In this document: piece by piece, positions 40,650 to 49,968 of the stretch
How the letters are laid out: the number at the start of each line of letters is the position of its first letter
How positions within the stretch are numbered: the stretch's first letter is position 1
From: Allobosea robiniae
GTDB lineage: Bacteria > Pseudomonadota > Alphaproteobacteria > Rhizobiales > Beijerinckiaceae
Length of the DNA stretch: 64,000 bases
NCBI RefSeq assembly: GCF_900102525.1
Contig: NZ_FNBZ01000009.1
Span: forward strand, 1-64,000
Direction: 5' to 3'
Translations under genes and position numbers: made by a program
The notes under the pieces: generated by a model
Told to the model about the DNA's origin: nothing
The model's database searches: none
What the model saw: the letters and a program-made list of their open reading frames with translations, nothing else

Positions 40650-42299
40650 TCAGAACGGCAGGTACTGGTAGAGCCAGGTCTCGGTCAGCACCGTATCGCC
40701 CGCCTTGAGATAGCAGCGCATCTCAACCGGCTCGCTGCCGGCGACGGTGAGGTCGAACTGGGCGCGCCAATGGCCGGAGACGTCGTCCGGAACCGCTTCG
40801 GTGAAGACATAGGAGAAGCTGCCACGCGAGGTCGAGAGCACCACCTCCGGCTTCGTGCCGAAGGGGATCGCCTCCAGCGCCAGGCCGAGGAACTCGACCA
40901 TGAACTTGCGCACGCCGCGCGGCCGCGCCGTCCCCGGCTGGCCGCCATTGCCGAGCCGCATCGCGACGACCCGCCCGAGCTTCGTCGGGAAGGGTTCGTC
41001 GGAGAGCCAGTGCAGCGTGTAGCGGAAATTATAGGCGTTACCGGCCTTGGCTGGCGCCTCCGGCACCCACATCGCCACGATATTGTCGTGGATCTCATCG
41101 TCGGTCGGGATCTCGATGAGTTGCACCGAGCCCCTGCCCCACTGCCCGTCCGTCTCGACCCAGAGGCTCGGACGGCGCTCGTAATGCACGCCGTCGAGAT
41201 AATGCCCGGTCTCGCGGTCGCGCTGCATCAGCCCGAAACCGCGCGGGTCGCTGTCGACGAAGGACGAGGCCATGGTGTGCGGGGGATTGTTCAGGGAGCG
41301 CCAGGCGCGCTCGCCCGAACCGGTCCAGAGCCCGAGCCCGTCGGAATCATGCACCTCGGGGCGCCAGTCGACCGCCGTCTGCTTGACCGTCTCGGAATAC
41401 CAGAACATCGAGGTCAGCGGCGCGATACCGAGCCGCGAGACGTCCTTGCGCAGATGCAGCGCGGTCTCGATCTCCATGGTGACGCCCTTGCCGCGATGCA
41501 TGCGGAAGCGATAGGCGCCGGCCAGGCTCGGCCCTGAAAGCAGCGCATGGACCACGACATGTTCGGCGCCCGCCTGCGGGGTTTCCAGCCAGATATGGGT
41601 GAAATCGGGGAATTCCTCGGCCTTGCCGGAGACCGCCGGGTCGATCGCGACGCCGCGCGCCGACAGGCCGTACTGATAGAGTTCGCCGATGGCACGGAAA
41701 TAGGAGGCGCCGAGAAAGGCGACCCAATCGTTCGTCTTCCAGTCGAGCGCCTCGCCGTTGCGCCCGGGATGGCCGCTGCGGCTTTCCTGGAGGCGGAAGC
41801 CGGCGAAGCCCGCTCCGGCGGGGAGTTCGCGCGCCGGCGAGTTGACGGGCATCTCGAAATAGCTGGCATCGTAGACGATCTCGCGCGCCTTGCCGTCATC
41901 GACGACATGCATCCTCACCGGCTTCTGGAAGAAGCGGCCGAGATGGAAGAAGGTCACCGGCCAGGGCGAGGGACCATTCGCCCAGAGCGCCGCTTCCGGC
42001 TTGAACCGGATCTTGCCATGGGCCTCGTAATCGATCCGCCGCATCACCTCGGGCCGCGGATTCGGCGGTGCCGAATAGGGCTTGGCCGCCATCTCCTTCG
42101 CACGCTCCTTCAGGGCTTCGAAGCTGAATTCCTTGGCTTCGCCCAGCTTGAGCCCCTGCTGCGCCAGGGCTTCCGGCGCAAAGCCGAGCGCGGCAAGCGT
42201 CGCTGTCGCGCCCGCGCCGGCGAGAAGAGTCCGTCGGTCGAGGCGAAGCCCCTGGCTGCTACCCTGCTCGGCGCGGTCCTGCATGTCGTTCCTGGTCAT
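40650..42299 (-). CDS. opgG: glucan biosynthesis protein G (OpgG/MdoG family)
   Basis: 549-residue periplasmic protein for osmoregulated periplasmic glucan backbone synthesis/branching. The export signal is Tat-like (RLDRRTLLAGAGATATLAAL). OpgG landmarks include FSFEALKERAKEMAAKPY, the conserved beta-sandwich region FFHLGRFFQKPV and RFFEDRD-region equivalents such as RGFGLMQRDRETGHYLD. The ATG at 42284 has a better AGGA ribosome binding site than 42299, so the true start may be five codons shorter. No opgH synthase gene is adjacent. It is a separate glucan system from the NdvA-like exporter. Confidence 0.9.
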   Translation of the reverse strand: MTRNDMQDRAEQGSSQGLRLDRRTLLAGAGATATLAALGFAPEALAQQGLKLGEAKEFSFEALKERAKEMAAKPYSAPPNPRPEVMRRIDYEAHGKIRFKPEAALWANGPSPWPVTFFHLGRFFQKPVRMHVVDDGKAREIVYDASYFEMPVNSPARELPAGAGFAGFRLQESRSGHPGRNGEALDWKTNDWVAFLGASYFRAIGELYQYGLSARGVAIDPAVSGKAEEFPDFTHIWLETPQAGAEHVVVHALLSGPSLAGAYRFRMHRGKGVTMEIETALHLRKDVSRLGIAPLTSMFWYSETVKQTAVDWRPEVHDSDGLGLWTGSGERAWRSLNNPPHTMASSFVDSDPRGFGLMQRDRETGHYLDGVHYERRPSLWVETDGQWGRGSVQLIEIPTDDEIHDNIVAMWVPEAPAKAGNAYNFRYTLHWLSDEPFPTKLGRVVAMRLGNGGQPGTARPRGVRKFMVEFLGLALEAIPFGTKPEVVLSTSRGSFSYVFTEAVPDDVSGHWRAQFDLTVAGSEPVEMRCYLKAGDTVLTETWLYQYLPF

Positions 42300-42506
42300 T
42301 CGTTGCTCGGAAGCGCAGCCAGACCGCCCATGGCGAAGTGACCGTGCGAAACCGGAGATAGGCAGCCGATCATGGCGAAACCAGTCCGGCCCTTGGGCTA
42401 AAGGCGGACTGCCACCTGTTGTCGAACGCTTTCCCTTTCCGGTTCAGCATGCTCTAAAAACGCGACAACTGGCCGCATGAGCCGGAGCGACCCTCAGGGA
42501 GATGTC

Positions 42507-43472
42507 ATGAAAGCACAGTTCTGCAGCCGTCTTGCCGGCTTTGCCGCCGCCGTTGCGCTGGTCGCCGCGCCGGTCACCGCCAGCGCCCAGGAGTTCATCA
42601 ACATCCTGACCGGCGGCACCTCCGGCGTTTATTATCCGATGGGCGTCGCGCTCTCGAAGATCTATGGCGAGAAGATCCAGAACGTCCGGCCGACCGTGCA
42701 GGCGACCAAGGCCTCGGTCGAGAATCTCGTGCTGCTGCAGCAGGGCCGCGGCGAGATCGCCTTCACGCTGGGCGATTCGCTCGACGCCGCCTGGAAGGGC
42801 GACGAGGAGGCCGGCTTCAAAGCACCCCTGAAGAAGCTGCGCGGCGTCACCGCGATCTATCCGAACTACGTCCAGATCGTCGCCTCGAAGGAGAGCGGCA
42901 TCAAGACGCTGGCCGATCTCAAGGGCAAGCGCCTCTCGGTCGGCGCGCCGAAATCCGGCACCGAGCTCAACGCCCGCGCCATCCTGGCCGCGGCCGGCAT
43001 CACCTACAAGGACCTCGGCAAGATCGAGTACCTGCCCTTCGCAGAATCGGTCGAGCTGATGAAGAACCGCCAGCTCGATGCGACCCTGCAATCGGCCGGC
43101 CTCGGCGTCGCCTCGCTGCGCGATCTCTCGACCTCGGTCGAGATCAATGTCGTCGAGGTGCCGAAGGCCGTCATCGACAAGGCCGGCCCGCCCTTCATCA
43201 GCGCCCCGATCCCGGCCAATACCTATACCGGCCAGAGCGCGGCGGTGAACACGGCTGCCGTGGTCAACTACCTCGTCACCCATGAGGGCGTGAAGGAGGA
43301 GCTGGTCTACCAGATGACGAAGGCGATCTTCGAGAATCTCGGCGAGCTCGCCGCCTCGCATGCGGCCGGCAAGGAGATCAAGCTGGAGAAGGCGCTCGAC
43401 GGCATGCCGGTCCCGCTGCATCCGGGCGCCGCGCGCTATCTCAAGGAAAAGGGCCTGAAGGTCGGTTCCTGA
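42507..43472 (+). CDS. TAXI-family TRAP transporter substrate-binding protein
   Basis: 321-residue periplasmic binding protein with a signal peptide ending at ASAQE. The defining region FINILTGGTSGVYYPMGVALSKIY opens the mature protein, and LKGKRLSVGAPKSGTELNARAIL is the hinge/ligand motif. The ATG at 42507 follows AGGGAG. It lies 151 bp before the fused TRAP permease, with DUF1850 after that: the standard TAXI-TRAP layout. TAXI ligands are often glutamate/glutamine or carboxylates; the ligand here is unknown. Confidence 0.92.
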   Translation: MKAQFCSRLAGFAAAVALVAAPVTASAQEFINILTGGTSGVYYPMGVALSKIYGEKIQNVRPTVQATKASVENLVLLQQGRGEIAFTLGDSLDAAWKGDEEAGFKAPLKKLRGVTAIYPNYVQIVASKESGIKTLADLKGKRLSVGAPKSGTELNARAILAAAGITYKDLGKIEYLPFAESVELMKNRQLDATLQSAGLGVASLRDLSTSVEINVVEVPKAVIDKAGPPFISAPIPANTYTGQSAAVNTAAVVNYLVTHEGVKEELVYQMTKAIFENLGELAASHAAGKEIKLEKALDGMPVPLHPGAARYLKEKGLKVGS

Positions 43473-43623
43473 CGCCTGCATGAAGCGCGTCATCCCGTGC
43501 GCGCTGCAGCGTGTAACGCTGTTGCGCAGACACGGGGCCGCGCGACGAGAAGGCGCCTTCTCCTGAGAACGATCCCGCATCTGCGCAGCGGCATTCCATG
43601 CCGCGGCGCGTGCGGGATGACAT

Positions 43624-45792
43624 ATGAGCACCGGCAGGATCTGGACGATGACCACCACCGCCGCCGAAACCGACCAGTTGGAAACCCTCTCCGGTGCGAA
43701 GCCGGGCGAGGTCGAGCACGCCGATCTGGACAATTTCGAGCATGGCTTCCCGCCCGGCTTCGGCCCCGGCGGCTGGGGCCTGTTCGCCTATGGGCTGGCG
43801 CTCGCCTTCGCCGCCTTCCAGATTGCGGTCTCCGCCTGGAACTTCCTGCCGAGCCAGGCGGCGCGCGGCGTCCATGTCGGCTTCCTGCTGCTGCTCTCCT
43901 TCGGCCTCATCGCCAATTTCAGGGCCAAGGACACGCCCGGCCGCCTGCTCGGCTGGGCACTCGGCATCCTCGGCTTCGGCATCGGCCTCTATCAGTGGAT
44001 TTTCTACGCCGACCTGATCCTGCGCGACGGCGATCCCTCGACGCTCGATCTCGTCGTCGGCACGCTCCTGATCGTGCTGATCTTCGAGGCGGCCCGCCGT
44101 TTGATGGGCAACGCCTTGCCGATCATGTGCGGCGTCTGCCTGCTCTACTGGTTCTTCGGCCAGTATCTGCCCGCGCCCTTCAACCATCGCGGCTACGGCT
44201 TCGACCAGATCATCGGCCACCTCTCCTTCGGCACGGAAGGCTTCTACGGCACGCCGATCTACGTCTCCGCGACCTATATCTTCCTGTTCATCGTCTTCGG
44301 CTCCTTCCTCGAAAAGGCCGGGATGATCCACCTCTTCAACGATGTCTCGCTCGGCCTCTTCGGCGGCGCGCGCGGCGGCCCGGCCAAGGTCGCCGTGGTC
44401 TCGTCGGGCATGATGGGCATGATCTCCGGCTCCGGCGTCGCCAATGTCGTGACCGTCGGCCAGTTCACCATTCCGCTGATGATCAAGTTCGGCTACCGGC
44501 GCGCCTTCGCCGCCGGCGTCGAGGCCACGGCCTCGATGGGTGGCCAGATCATGCCGCCGGTGATGGGCGCCGTCGCCTTCATCATGGCCGAGACGCTGGG
44601 CGTGCCCTATGCCGAGATCGTCAAGGCCGCGGCGATCCCTGCCGTGCTCTATTTCGCCTCGGCCTTCTGGATGGTGCATCTGGAGGCCGGCAAATACGGC
44701 CTCAAGGGTATCGAGCGCTCCATGCTGCCGAGCCCGCTCAAGGCCCTGCGCGAGCGCTGGTATCTGGCGCTGCCGCTCGCCGTGCTGGTCTTCATGCTGT
44801 TCCACGGCTTCACACCGCTCTTCGCCGGCACGATGGGCCTGGCATTGACCGTCGGGCTCCTGCTTGGCGCCGGCATCACGGCCGGCTTCAGCACGCAGAC
44901 GCTACGGATCATCTTCTGGGTCGGGCTCGGACTCATCGCCGCGGCGCTCTTCCGCGAGGGCATGGATATCCGCATCGTCGCCGGGCTGATCGCGGTCCTG
45001 GTCCTCGCCAACGCCTTCACGCTCGGCGGGCGCACGACGCTGGCGATCAGCCGCGACGCGCTGGCCGACAGCGCCAAGACGGCGCTGCCCGTCGGCATCG
45101 CCTGCGCCATCGTCGGCACCATCATCGGCCTGATGACGCAGACCGGCATCGGTACCACCTTCGGCGCCTGGATCATCGGGCTCGGCCAGCACAGCCTGTT
45201 CCTGGCCCTGATCCTGACCATGATCCTGTCGATCCTGCTCGGCACCGGCATCCCGACGATCCCGACCTATATCATCGTCGCCGCGCTCGCCGCCCCGGCA
45301 CTGGAAAAGCTCGGCGTGCCGCTGATCGTCAGCCACATGTTCGCCTTCTACTACGGCATCATGGCCGACCTCTCGCCGCCGGTGGCGCTGGCAGCGCTCG
45401 CCGCCGCACCGATCGCCAAGGAAAACCCCGACAAGATCGGCTGGGAGGCGATGCGCGTCGCGCTCGCGGGCTATGTCATCCCCTTCATCGCCGTCTATTC
45501 GCCGGCGCTGATGCTGCAGCAGGGTGATCCGATGGCGAACGTCATCGGCTTCTGGCCGGCCGTGGTCTACGCCACCTTCAAGGCGACGATCGCCATCGGC
45601 CTCTTCGGCATGGTCGCGATCGGTTGGCTGTTCGGGCGCCTCACCGTGATCGAGCGCGTACTCTGCTTCGGCGCCGCCGTGCTGCTCTTCGGCGAGTTCG
45701 CCTATAGCGACCCGCTCGGCTATGCGCTGGCTATCGCCATCGTCGGGCGGCACTGGCTGGCCGCGCGCAAGGCAGAGACGGCCGCCGCATGA
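43624..45792 (+). CDS. TRAP transporter fused permease (4TM/12TM)
   Basis: 722-residue membrane protein joining the small DctQ-like part (first four or five helices) with the large DctM-like part. Typical M-subunit motifs are GAVAFIMAETLGVPY, SGSGVANVVTVGQFTIPLMIKFGY, GTGIPTIPTYIIVAALAAPAL and FAFYYGIMADLSPPVALAA. An alternative start at 43648 would remove eight residues. Its stop overlaps the DUF1850 gene (ATGA). It forms an ion-coupled importer with the TAXI protein. Confidence 0.92.
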   Translation: MSTGRIWTMTTTAAETDQLETLSGAKPGEVEHADLDNFEHGFPPGFGPGGWGLFAYGLALAFAAFQIAVSAWNFLPSQAARGVHVGFLLLLSFGLIANFRAKDTPGRLLGWALGILGFGIGLYQWIFYADLILRDGDPSTLDLVVGTLLIVLIFEAARRLMGNALPIMCGVCLLYWFFGQYLPAPFNHRGYGFDQIIGHLSFGTEGFYGTPIYVSATYIFLFIVFGSFLEKAGMIHLFNDVSLGLFGGARGGPAKVAVVSSGMMGMISGSGVANVVTVGQFTIPLMIKFGYRRAFAAGVEATASMGGQIMPPVMGAVAFIMAETLGVPYAEIVKAAAIPAVLYFASAFWMVHLEAGKYGLKGIERSMLPSPLKALRERWYLALPLAVLVFMLFHGFTPLFAGTMGLALTVGLLLGAGITAGFSTQTLRIIFWVGLGLIAAALFREGMDIRIVAGLIAVLVLANAFTLGGRTTLAISRDALADSAKTALPVGIACAIVGTIIGLMTQTGIGTTFGAWIIGLGQHSLFLALILTMILSILLGTGIPTIPTYIIVAALAAPALEKLGVPLIVSHMFAFYYGIMADLSPPVALAALAAAPIAKENPDKIGWEAMRVALAGYVIPFIAVYSPALMLQQGDPMANVIGFWPAVVYATFKATIAIGLFGMVAIGWLFGRLTVIERVLCFGAAVLLFGEFAYSDPLGYALAIAIVGRHWLAARKAETAAA

Positions 45793-46154
45793 GCCTGTGC
45801 CTCGCGGCCGGCGCGCTCGTGGTAGCGCTCGGCACGGGCGAGATCACGCTGGGCTGGCGCCATTCGGTGCAGAAGACGCTCTGGGAGGAGGTCTGGCGGG
45901 AAACGCCCGCCGGCCTGGAGATCGTCGAGGCCCGGATCGAAGGCTCCGGCGCCGGCATGGACCCGCCCGATGGCGCGAAGCTCGTGGACGGCTTCTGGCG
46001 CTGGCATCCGGCGCTGCCGCCGCTGAAGGACGTGGTGATGCGCCGCTCGGGCGCGACGGCCGACTGGCGCATCTGCACGGCATCGGGCTGCCGTCCGATG
46101 GGAGACTATCTCCCGGCGGATGCCGATCCGGTCACGCTGAAGATCTGCGATTGA
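45789..46154 (+). CDS. DUF1850 protein of the TAXI-TRAP operon
   Basis: 121-residue protein of the DUF1850 family that routinely accompanies TAXI-TRAP permeases. Features are an N-terminal hydrophobic signal-like segment (LCLAAGALVVALGTG), the motif LGWRHSVQKTLWEEVW and cysteines in WRICTASGCRPM and at the C-terminus. Its translation is coupled to the permease by a 4-bp overlap. Function unknown, possibly an assembly or regulatory partner. Confidence 0.85.
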   Translation: MSLCLAAGALVVALGTGEITLGWRHSVQKTLWEEVWRETPAGLEIVEARIEGSGAGMDPPDGAKLVDGFWRWHPALPPLKDVVMRRSGATADWRICTASGCRPMGDYLPADADPVTLKICD

Positions 46155-46157
46155 TAG

Positions 46158-46173
46158 AAAAGGCCGAAGGCCT
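46158..46173 (-). terminator. short terminator after small membrane protein gene
   Basis: On the minus strand AGGCC-ttc-GGCCT is followed by TTTC. It coincides with the stop of the small membrane protein gene and lies between the convergent DUF1850 and membrane protein genes. The stem is only five pairs, hence modest confidence. Confidence 0.45.
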
Positions 46174-46412
46174 CAATCGACCTCGGTCAGATGCTCGATC
46201 TTGAGCATGCGGCGCATCAGGTTGACGATGCCGTAGGCCGCGAAGACCGAGAAGATCGCCATCATGATGTATTCGAAGATGGTGCCGAGCTCGAACAGGC
46301 CCGCCAGCGCCCAGCCAGCCGCCAGCGCCACGCCGAGGAGCTCGACCGCGATCAGAATCCCGAACGAGGTGACCATGATCAGGTTGCGCCAGTTGGTATG
46401 CCGTCCGGCCAT
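46173..46412 (-). CDS. small two-helix membrane protein, unknown function
   Basis: 79-residue protein with two hydrophobic segments (LIMVTSFGILIAVELLGVALAAGWAL and IFEYIMMAIFSVFAAYGIVNLM) and a charged C-terminal tail RRMLKIEHLTEVD. The start at 46412 (MAGRHTNWRN) is preferred over the upstream 46436. It stands alone between two convergent/divergent neighbours. No family recognised. Confidence 0.6.
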   Translation of the reverse strand: MAGRHTNWRNLIMVTSFGILIAVELLGVALAAGWALAGLFELGTIFEYIMMAIFSVFAAYGIVNLMRRMLKIEHLTEVD

Positions 46413-46542
46413 GCTGTCCTTCCTTCGCGCGAGCACCTCAAGCGGTCATGCGCCCCACGCACCTAGCGGAGCTTGCCGCCCCATGCAACAAATTCGCGCC
46501 CCTTGCCCAGATGGGCACGATCTGCGCGCTTGAAAAGTCCTG

Positions 46543-48132
46543 ATGCTGGATACGCCTGTCTTCGCTTCCGCCGCCGTGGCGGCCCCTCACCGCCTCGCCT
46601 CCGAAGCGGGCCGGGCTGTTCTGGCCGAAGGCGGCAACGCCATCGAGGCCATGGTCGCGATGGCCGCGACGATCGCCGTGGTCTATCCGCATATGAACGC
46701 CATCGGCGGCGACGGCTTCTGGCTGGTGCATGAGCCCGGCGGGAAAATGCACGGCATCGAGGCCTGCGGCCCGGCCGGCGCGCTCGCCACGATCGAGCGC
46801 TATCGCGGCAAGGGCTACGACATCCTGCCGGCGCGCGGGCCGGAAGCCGCCCTGACCGTCGCCGGCGCCGTCAGCGGCTGGCAGCTCGCCCTCGACCTCT
46901 CCCGCGCGCTCGGCGGCCGCATGCCGCTGCGGGAATTGCTGATCGATGCGATCACGCATTGCCGCGAGGGCTATGCGGTCTCGGATTCCGAATTGGGCAA
47001 CAAGCCGAACGAGCTGGAGGCCCTGAAGGCCGCTCCCGGCTTCGTCTCCAGCTTCTGGATCGATGGCGCCCCGCCCAGGCCCGGCGCCCGCCGCAAGCCG
47101 GAGGCGCTCGGCGCCGCCCTGCAGCAGCTCGCCGATGCCGGCCTCGACGATTTCTACCGCGGCGATGTCGGCCGCGAGATTGCCGCCGATCTGGAGCGCA
47201 TCGGCGCCCCCGTTACCCGCACCGACCTCGAACGGTATCACGCACGCTCCGTCGCACCCCTCTCGCTGAAGCTGTCCGGTCTGACCGTCGCCAACCTGCC
47301 GCCGCCGACGCAAGGGTTGGCCTCGCTGATGATCCTCGGCATCTTCGGGCGGCTCGGCCCCTGGAAGCTCGACTCGTTCGAGCATCATCACGGCCTGATC
47401 GAGGCGACGAAGCGCGCCTTCGCGATCCGAGACCGCTACGTCACCGACCCGGCCGAGCTCGACCACCCGCCCACCGAATTCCTGACCGAGGCCGCGCTGG
47501 CCCGAGAGGCTGCCGCCATCGATATGAAGCGGGCTGCAAAGCTGCCGCTGCGCCATGGCGACGGCGACACGGTCTGGATGGGCGCCATCGACGGCAAGGG
47601 CCTCGCAGTCTCCTATATCCAGTCGATCTACTGGGAATACGGCTCCGGCTGTGTGCTGCCGGCGACCGGCATCCACTGGCAAAATCGCGGCGTCTCCTTC
47701 TCGCTCGACAAGAACGCCACCAATCCGCTGGTTCCGGGCCGCAAACCCTTTCACACGCTGAACCCGGCGCTTGCCCGCTTCGACGACGGGCGCGTCCTGC
47801 CCTATGGTTCGATGGGCGGCGACGGCCAGCCGCAGTTCCAGGCGCAGATCCTGACGCGCTACCGCGCCGGCCAGAACCTCGCCACGGCGGTCGACGCGCC
47901 GCGCTGGCTCTTCGGCAAGACCTGGGGTGCGGGCTCGACCAGCCTCAAGTTCGAGGATCGATTCGACCCGTCGCTGCTGGAGCGGCTCGATGCCGCCGGC
48001 CATCCGGTCGAGGAAAGCGGCCTCGCCTATTCCGAGGGCTTCGGCCATGCCGGCATGCTGGTGAAGCACGCCAGGGGCCAGGTCGAAGCCGTGCATGATC
48101 CGCGTTCCGATGGCGATGCGAGGGGGCTCTGA
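46543..48132 (+). CDS. gamma-glutamyltransferase-like Ntn hydrolase (YwrD/HpxW type)
   Basis: 529-residue GGT-fold hydrolase without a signal peptide. Conserved parts are RAVLAEGGNAIEAMVAMAATIAV, the cleavage/nucleophile motif GDTVWMGAID (Thr), LPATGIHWQNRG and the distinctive GSMGGDGQPQFQ. The last motif resembles GGT-like amidohydrolases such as oxamate amidohydrolase HpxW more than classical transpeptidases. It starts an apparent operon with an amidase (3 bp later) and nitrile hydratase genes. The substrate may therefore be an amide or gamma-glutamyl nitrile; this is inference. Confidence 0.85.
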   Translation: MLDTPVFASAAVAAPHRLASEAGRAVLAEGGNAIEAMVAMAATIAVVYPHMNAIGGDGFWLVHEPGGKMHGIEACGPAGALATIERYRGKGYDILPARGPEAALTVAGAVSGWQLALDLSRALGGRMPLRELLIDAITHCREGYAVSDSELGNKPNELEALKAAPGFVSSFWIDGAPPRPGARRKPEALGAALQQLADAGLDDFYRGDVGREIAADLERIGAPVTRTDLERYHARSVAPLSLKLSGLTVANLPPPTQGLASLMILGIFGRLGPWKLDSFEHHHGLIEATKRAFAIRDRYVTDPAELDHPPTEFLTEAALAREAAAIDMKRAAKLPLRHGDGDTVWMGAIDGKGLAVSYIQSIYWEYGSGCVLPATGIHWQNRGVSFSLDKNATNPLVPGRKPFHTLNPALARFDDGRVLPYGSMGGDGQPQFQAQILTRYRAGQNLATAVDAPRWLFGKTWGAGSTSLKFEDRFDPSLLERLDAAGHPVEESGLAYSEGFGHAGMLVKHARGQVEAVHDPRSDGDARGL

Positions 48133-48135
48133 CGC

Positions 48136-49332
48136 ATGACTTTCGACGATCCGTTCCGCTGCTTCCTTCCCTATCCCGACGCCGAGGTGAAGCATGCCGT
48201 TGCCGGCCCGCTCGCCGGGCTGACGCTGGCGGTGAAGGATCTCTTCGACATCAAGGGCTACCCGACCGGGGCGGGCTCGCCGCTGGTGCTGGCGCAGTCC
48301 GGCATCAAGGCCAAGACGGCCCCGATCGTGAAGGACCTGCTCAAGGCCGGCGCCCGCTTCGTCGGCAAGACCCATACCGACGAACTCGCCTTCTCGCTCA
48401 ACGGCCAGAACGCCCATTTCGGCTCGCCGATCAATCCGGCGGCGCCCGATCGTATCACCGGCGGCTCCTCCTGCGGTTCGATGGCAGCGGTCGCCGGGCG
48501 CCTCGCCGATATCGCTCTCGGATCGGACACCGGCGGCTCGGTCCGCGCGCCGGCGAGCTATGGCGGCCTCTTCGGCATCCGGCCGAGCCACGGCCGGCTC
48601 TCGCTGAAGCGCACCTGGCCGCTCGCGGCAAGCCTCGACACGCCCGGCTGGTTCGCTCGCGACGGCGAGACCTTCGCCCGCGTCGCCAATGTCCTGTTCG
48701 GCCCCGACAAGACGGAACTCCAGGAGGCGCCGCGCCTCCTGATGGCCGACGACATGTTCGCCCAGGCCGTGCCCGAGGCGGAGACGATCCTGCGCAATGT
48801 CGTGCAGCGCACGGTTCCGGCGCTCGGCCAACCCGAGGGCATCAAGCTCGTCCGCGATCTCGACCCGCTCTACTGGGCCTTCCGCTGGATCCAGGGCCGC
48901 GAGGCCTGGGCTTCGGACGGCCCGATGATCGAACGCTTCAGCCCCCCGCTCGGGCCCGGCGTGAAGGAGCGCTTCGCCTTCTCGAAGGCGGTGACCGACT
49001 CCGAATATGCCAAGGGCGAATCCACCCGAAAATCCGTCCGCACCAGGCTTTCGCGCCTGCTCGGCCAGGACGGCGTGCTGATCCTGCCGACCATGCCGGA
49101 TATCGCGCCGCTGATCGCGGCGAAGGAGCCCGAGCTGGAGGATTTCCGCAACCGGGCGCTGCGCCTGCTCTGCCTTGCGGGCTTATCCGGCTTCCCGCAG
49201 ATCACGATTCCCGTGGCGCAGCGCGAGGGCGCCCCGCTCGGCCTGTCGCTGATCGGACCGAAGGGCTCCGACCGCTCGCTCGTCGCCTTCGCCGTGCGCT
49301 ACGAGCGCGCCGCCCGCATCCGGATCGCCTGA
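48136..49332 (+). CDS. amidase of the nitrile hydratase operon
   Basis: 398-residue, comparatively short amidase-signature enzyme. Triad motifs are TLAVKDLFDIKG (Lys), ITGGSSCGSMAAVA (cis-Ser) and GSDTGGSVRAPASY (nucleophile). It lies 3 bp after the GGT-like gene and 12 bp before nitrile hydratase alpha. It should hydrolyse the amide formed by nitrile hydratase to the carboxylic acid and ammonia, a pairing well known in nitrile-degrading bacteria. Sequence is clearly different from the two other amidases in this window. Confidence 0.9.
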   Translation: MTFDDPFRCFLPYPDAEVKHAVAGPLAGLTLAVKDLFDIKGYPTGAGSPLVLAQSGIKAKTAPIVKDLLKAGARFVGKTHTDELAFSLNGQNAHFGSPINPAAPDRITGGSSCGSMAAVAGRLADIALGSDTGGSVRAPASYGGLFGIRPSHGRLSLKRTWPLAASLDTPGWFARDGETFARVANVLFGPDKTELQEAPRLLMADDMFAQAVPEAETILRNVVQRTVPALGQPEGIKLVRDLDPLYWAFRWIQGREAWASDGPMIERFSPPLGPGVKERFAFSKAVTDSEYAKGESTRKSVRTRLSRLLGQDGVLILPTMPDIAPLIAAKEPELEDFRNRALRLLCLAGLSGFPQITIPVAQREGAPLGLSLIGPKGSDRSLVAFAVRYERAARIRIA

Positions 49333-49344
49333 GAGGAGACCGCC

Positions 49345-49968
49345 ATGAGCGGACATCACCACCACGATCACGACCACGACAACCACTTTACCGCCATCGA
49401 GGCGCGGGTGAAGGCGCTGGAAACGCTGATGGTCCAGAAGGGCTATGTCGACCCGGCCGCGCTCGACGCGATCATCGACACCTACGAGACCAGGATTGGT
49501 CCCCGCGATGGCGCCCGCATCGTCGCCAGGGCCTGGACCGATCCGGCCTTCGCCGAGCGTCTCAAGGCGGACGGCACCGCGGCGGTCGGCGAACTCGGCT
49601 ATGGCGGGCGCGGCGGCGAGCATATCGTCGCCTGCTTCAACACGCCCGAGCAGCACAACCTGATCGTCTGCACCCTCTGCTCCTGCTATCCGTGGCCGGT
49701 GCTCGGACTGCCGCCGGTCTGGTACAAATCGCCGCCCTATCGCGCCAAGGCGGTGCTCGACCCGCGCGGCACCATCGCCGATTTCGGCGTGACGCTGCCG
49801 GAAAGCCAGCGCGTCCGCGTCTGGGATTCGACCGCCGAGACCCGCTTCATCGTCATCCCGATGCGCCCTGCCGGCACCGAGGGCTGGAGCGAGGAAAAGC
49901 TCGCCAGCATCGTCACGCGCGATTCGATGATCGGCACCGGTTTGCCGAAGGTGGAGGACGCGGCATGA
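49345..49968 (+). CDS. nthA: nitrile hydratase alpha subunit, cobalt type
   Basis: 207-residue catalytic subunit converting nitriles to amides. The metal claw is VCTLCSCY with Cys109, Cys112, Ser113 and Cys114; Thr at position 110 marks the cobalt rather than the iron type. The N-terminus MSGHHHHDHDHDNH is strikingly His/Asp-rich and might help capture metal. GAGAGGAG-type purines precede the ATG. Its stop overlaps the beta subunit start (ATGA). Confidence 0.96.
   Translation: MSGHHHHDHDHDNHFTAIEARVKALETLMVQKGYVDPAALDAIIDTYETRIGPRDGARIVARAWTDPAFAERLKADGTAAVGELGYGGRGGEHIVACFNTPEQHNLIVCTLCSCYPWPVLGLPPVWYKSPPYRAKAVLDPRGTIADFGVTLPESQRVRVWDSTAETRFIVIPMRPAGTEGWSEEKLASIVTRDSMIGTGLPKVEDAA

Noticed and set aside
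46438..48831. 797-codon minus-strand frame over the GGT-like hydrolase and amidase
   Set aside because: Codon-bias shadow of two conserved plus-strand genes.
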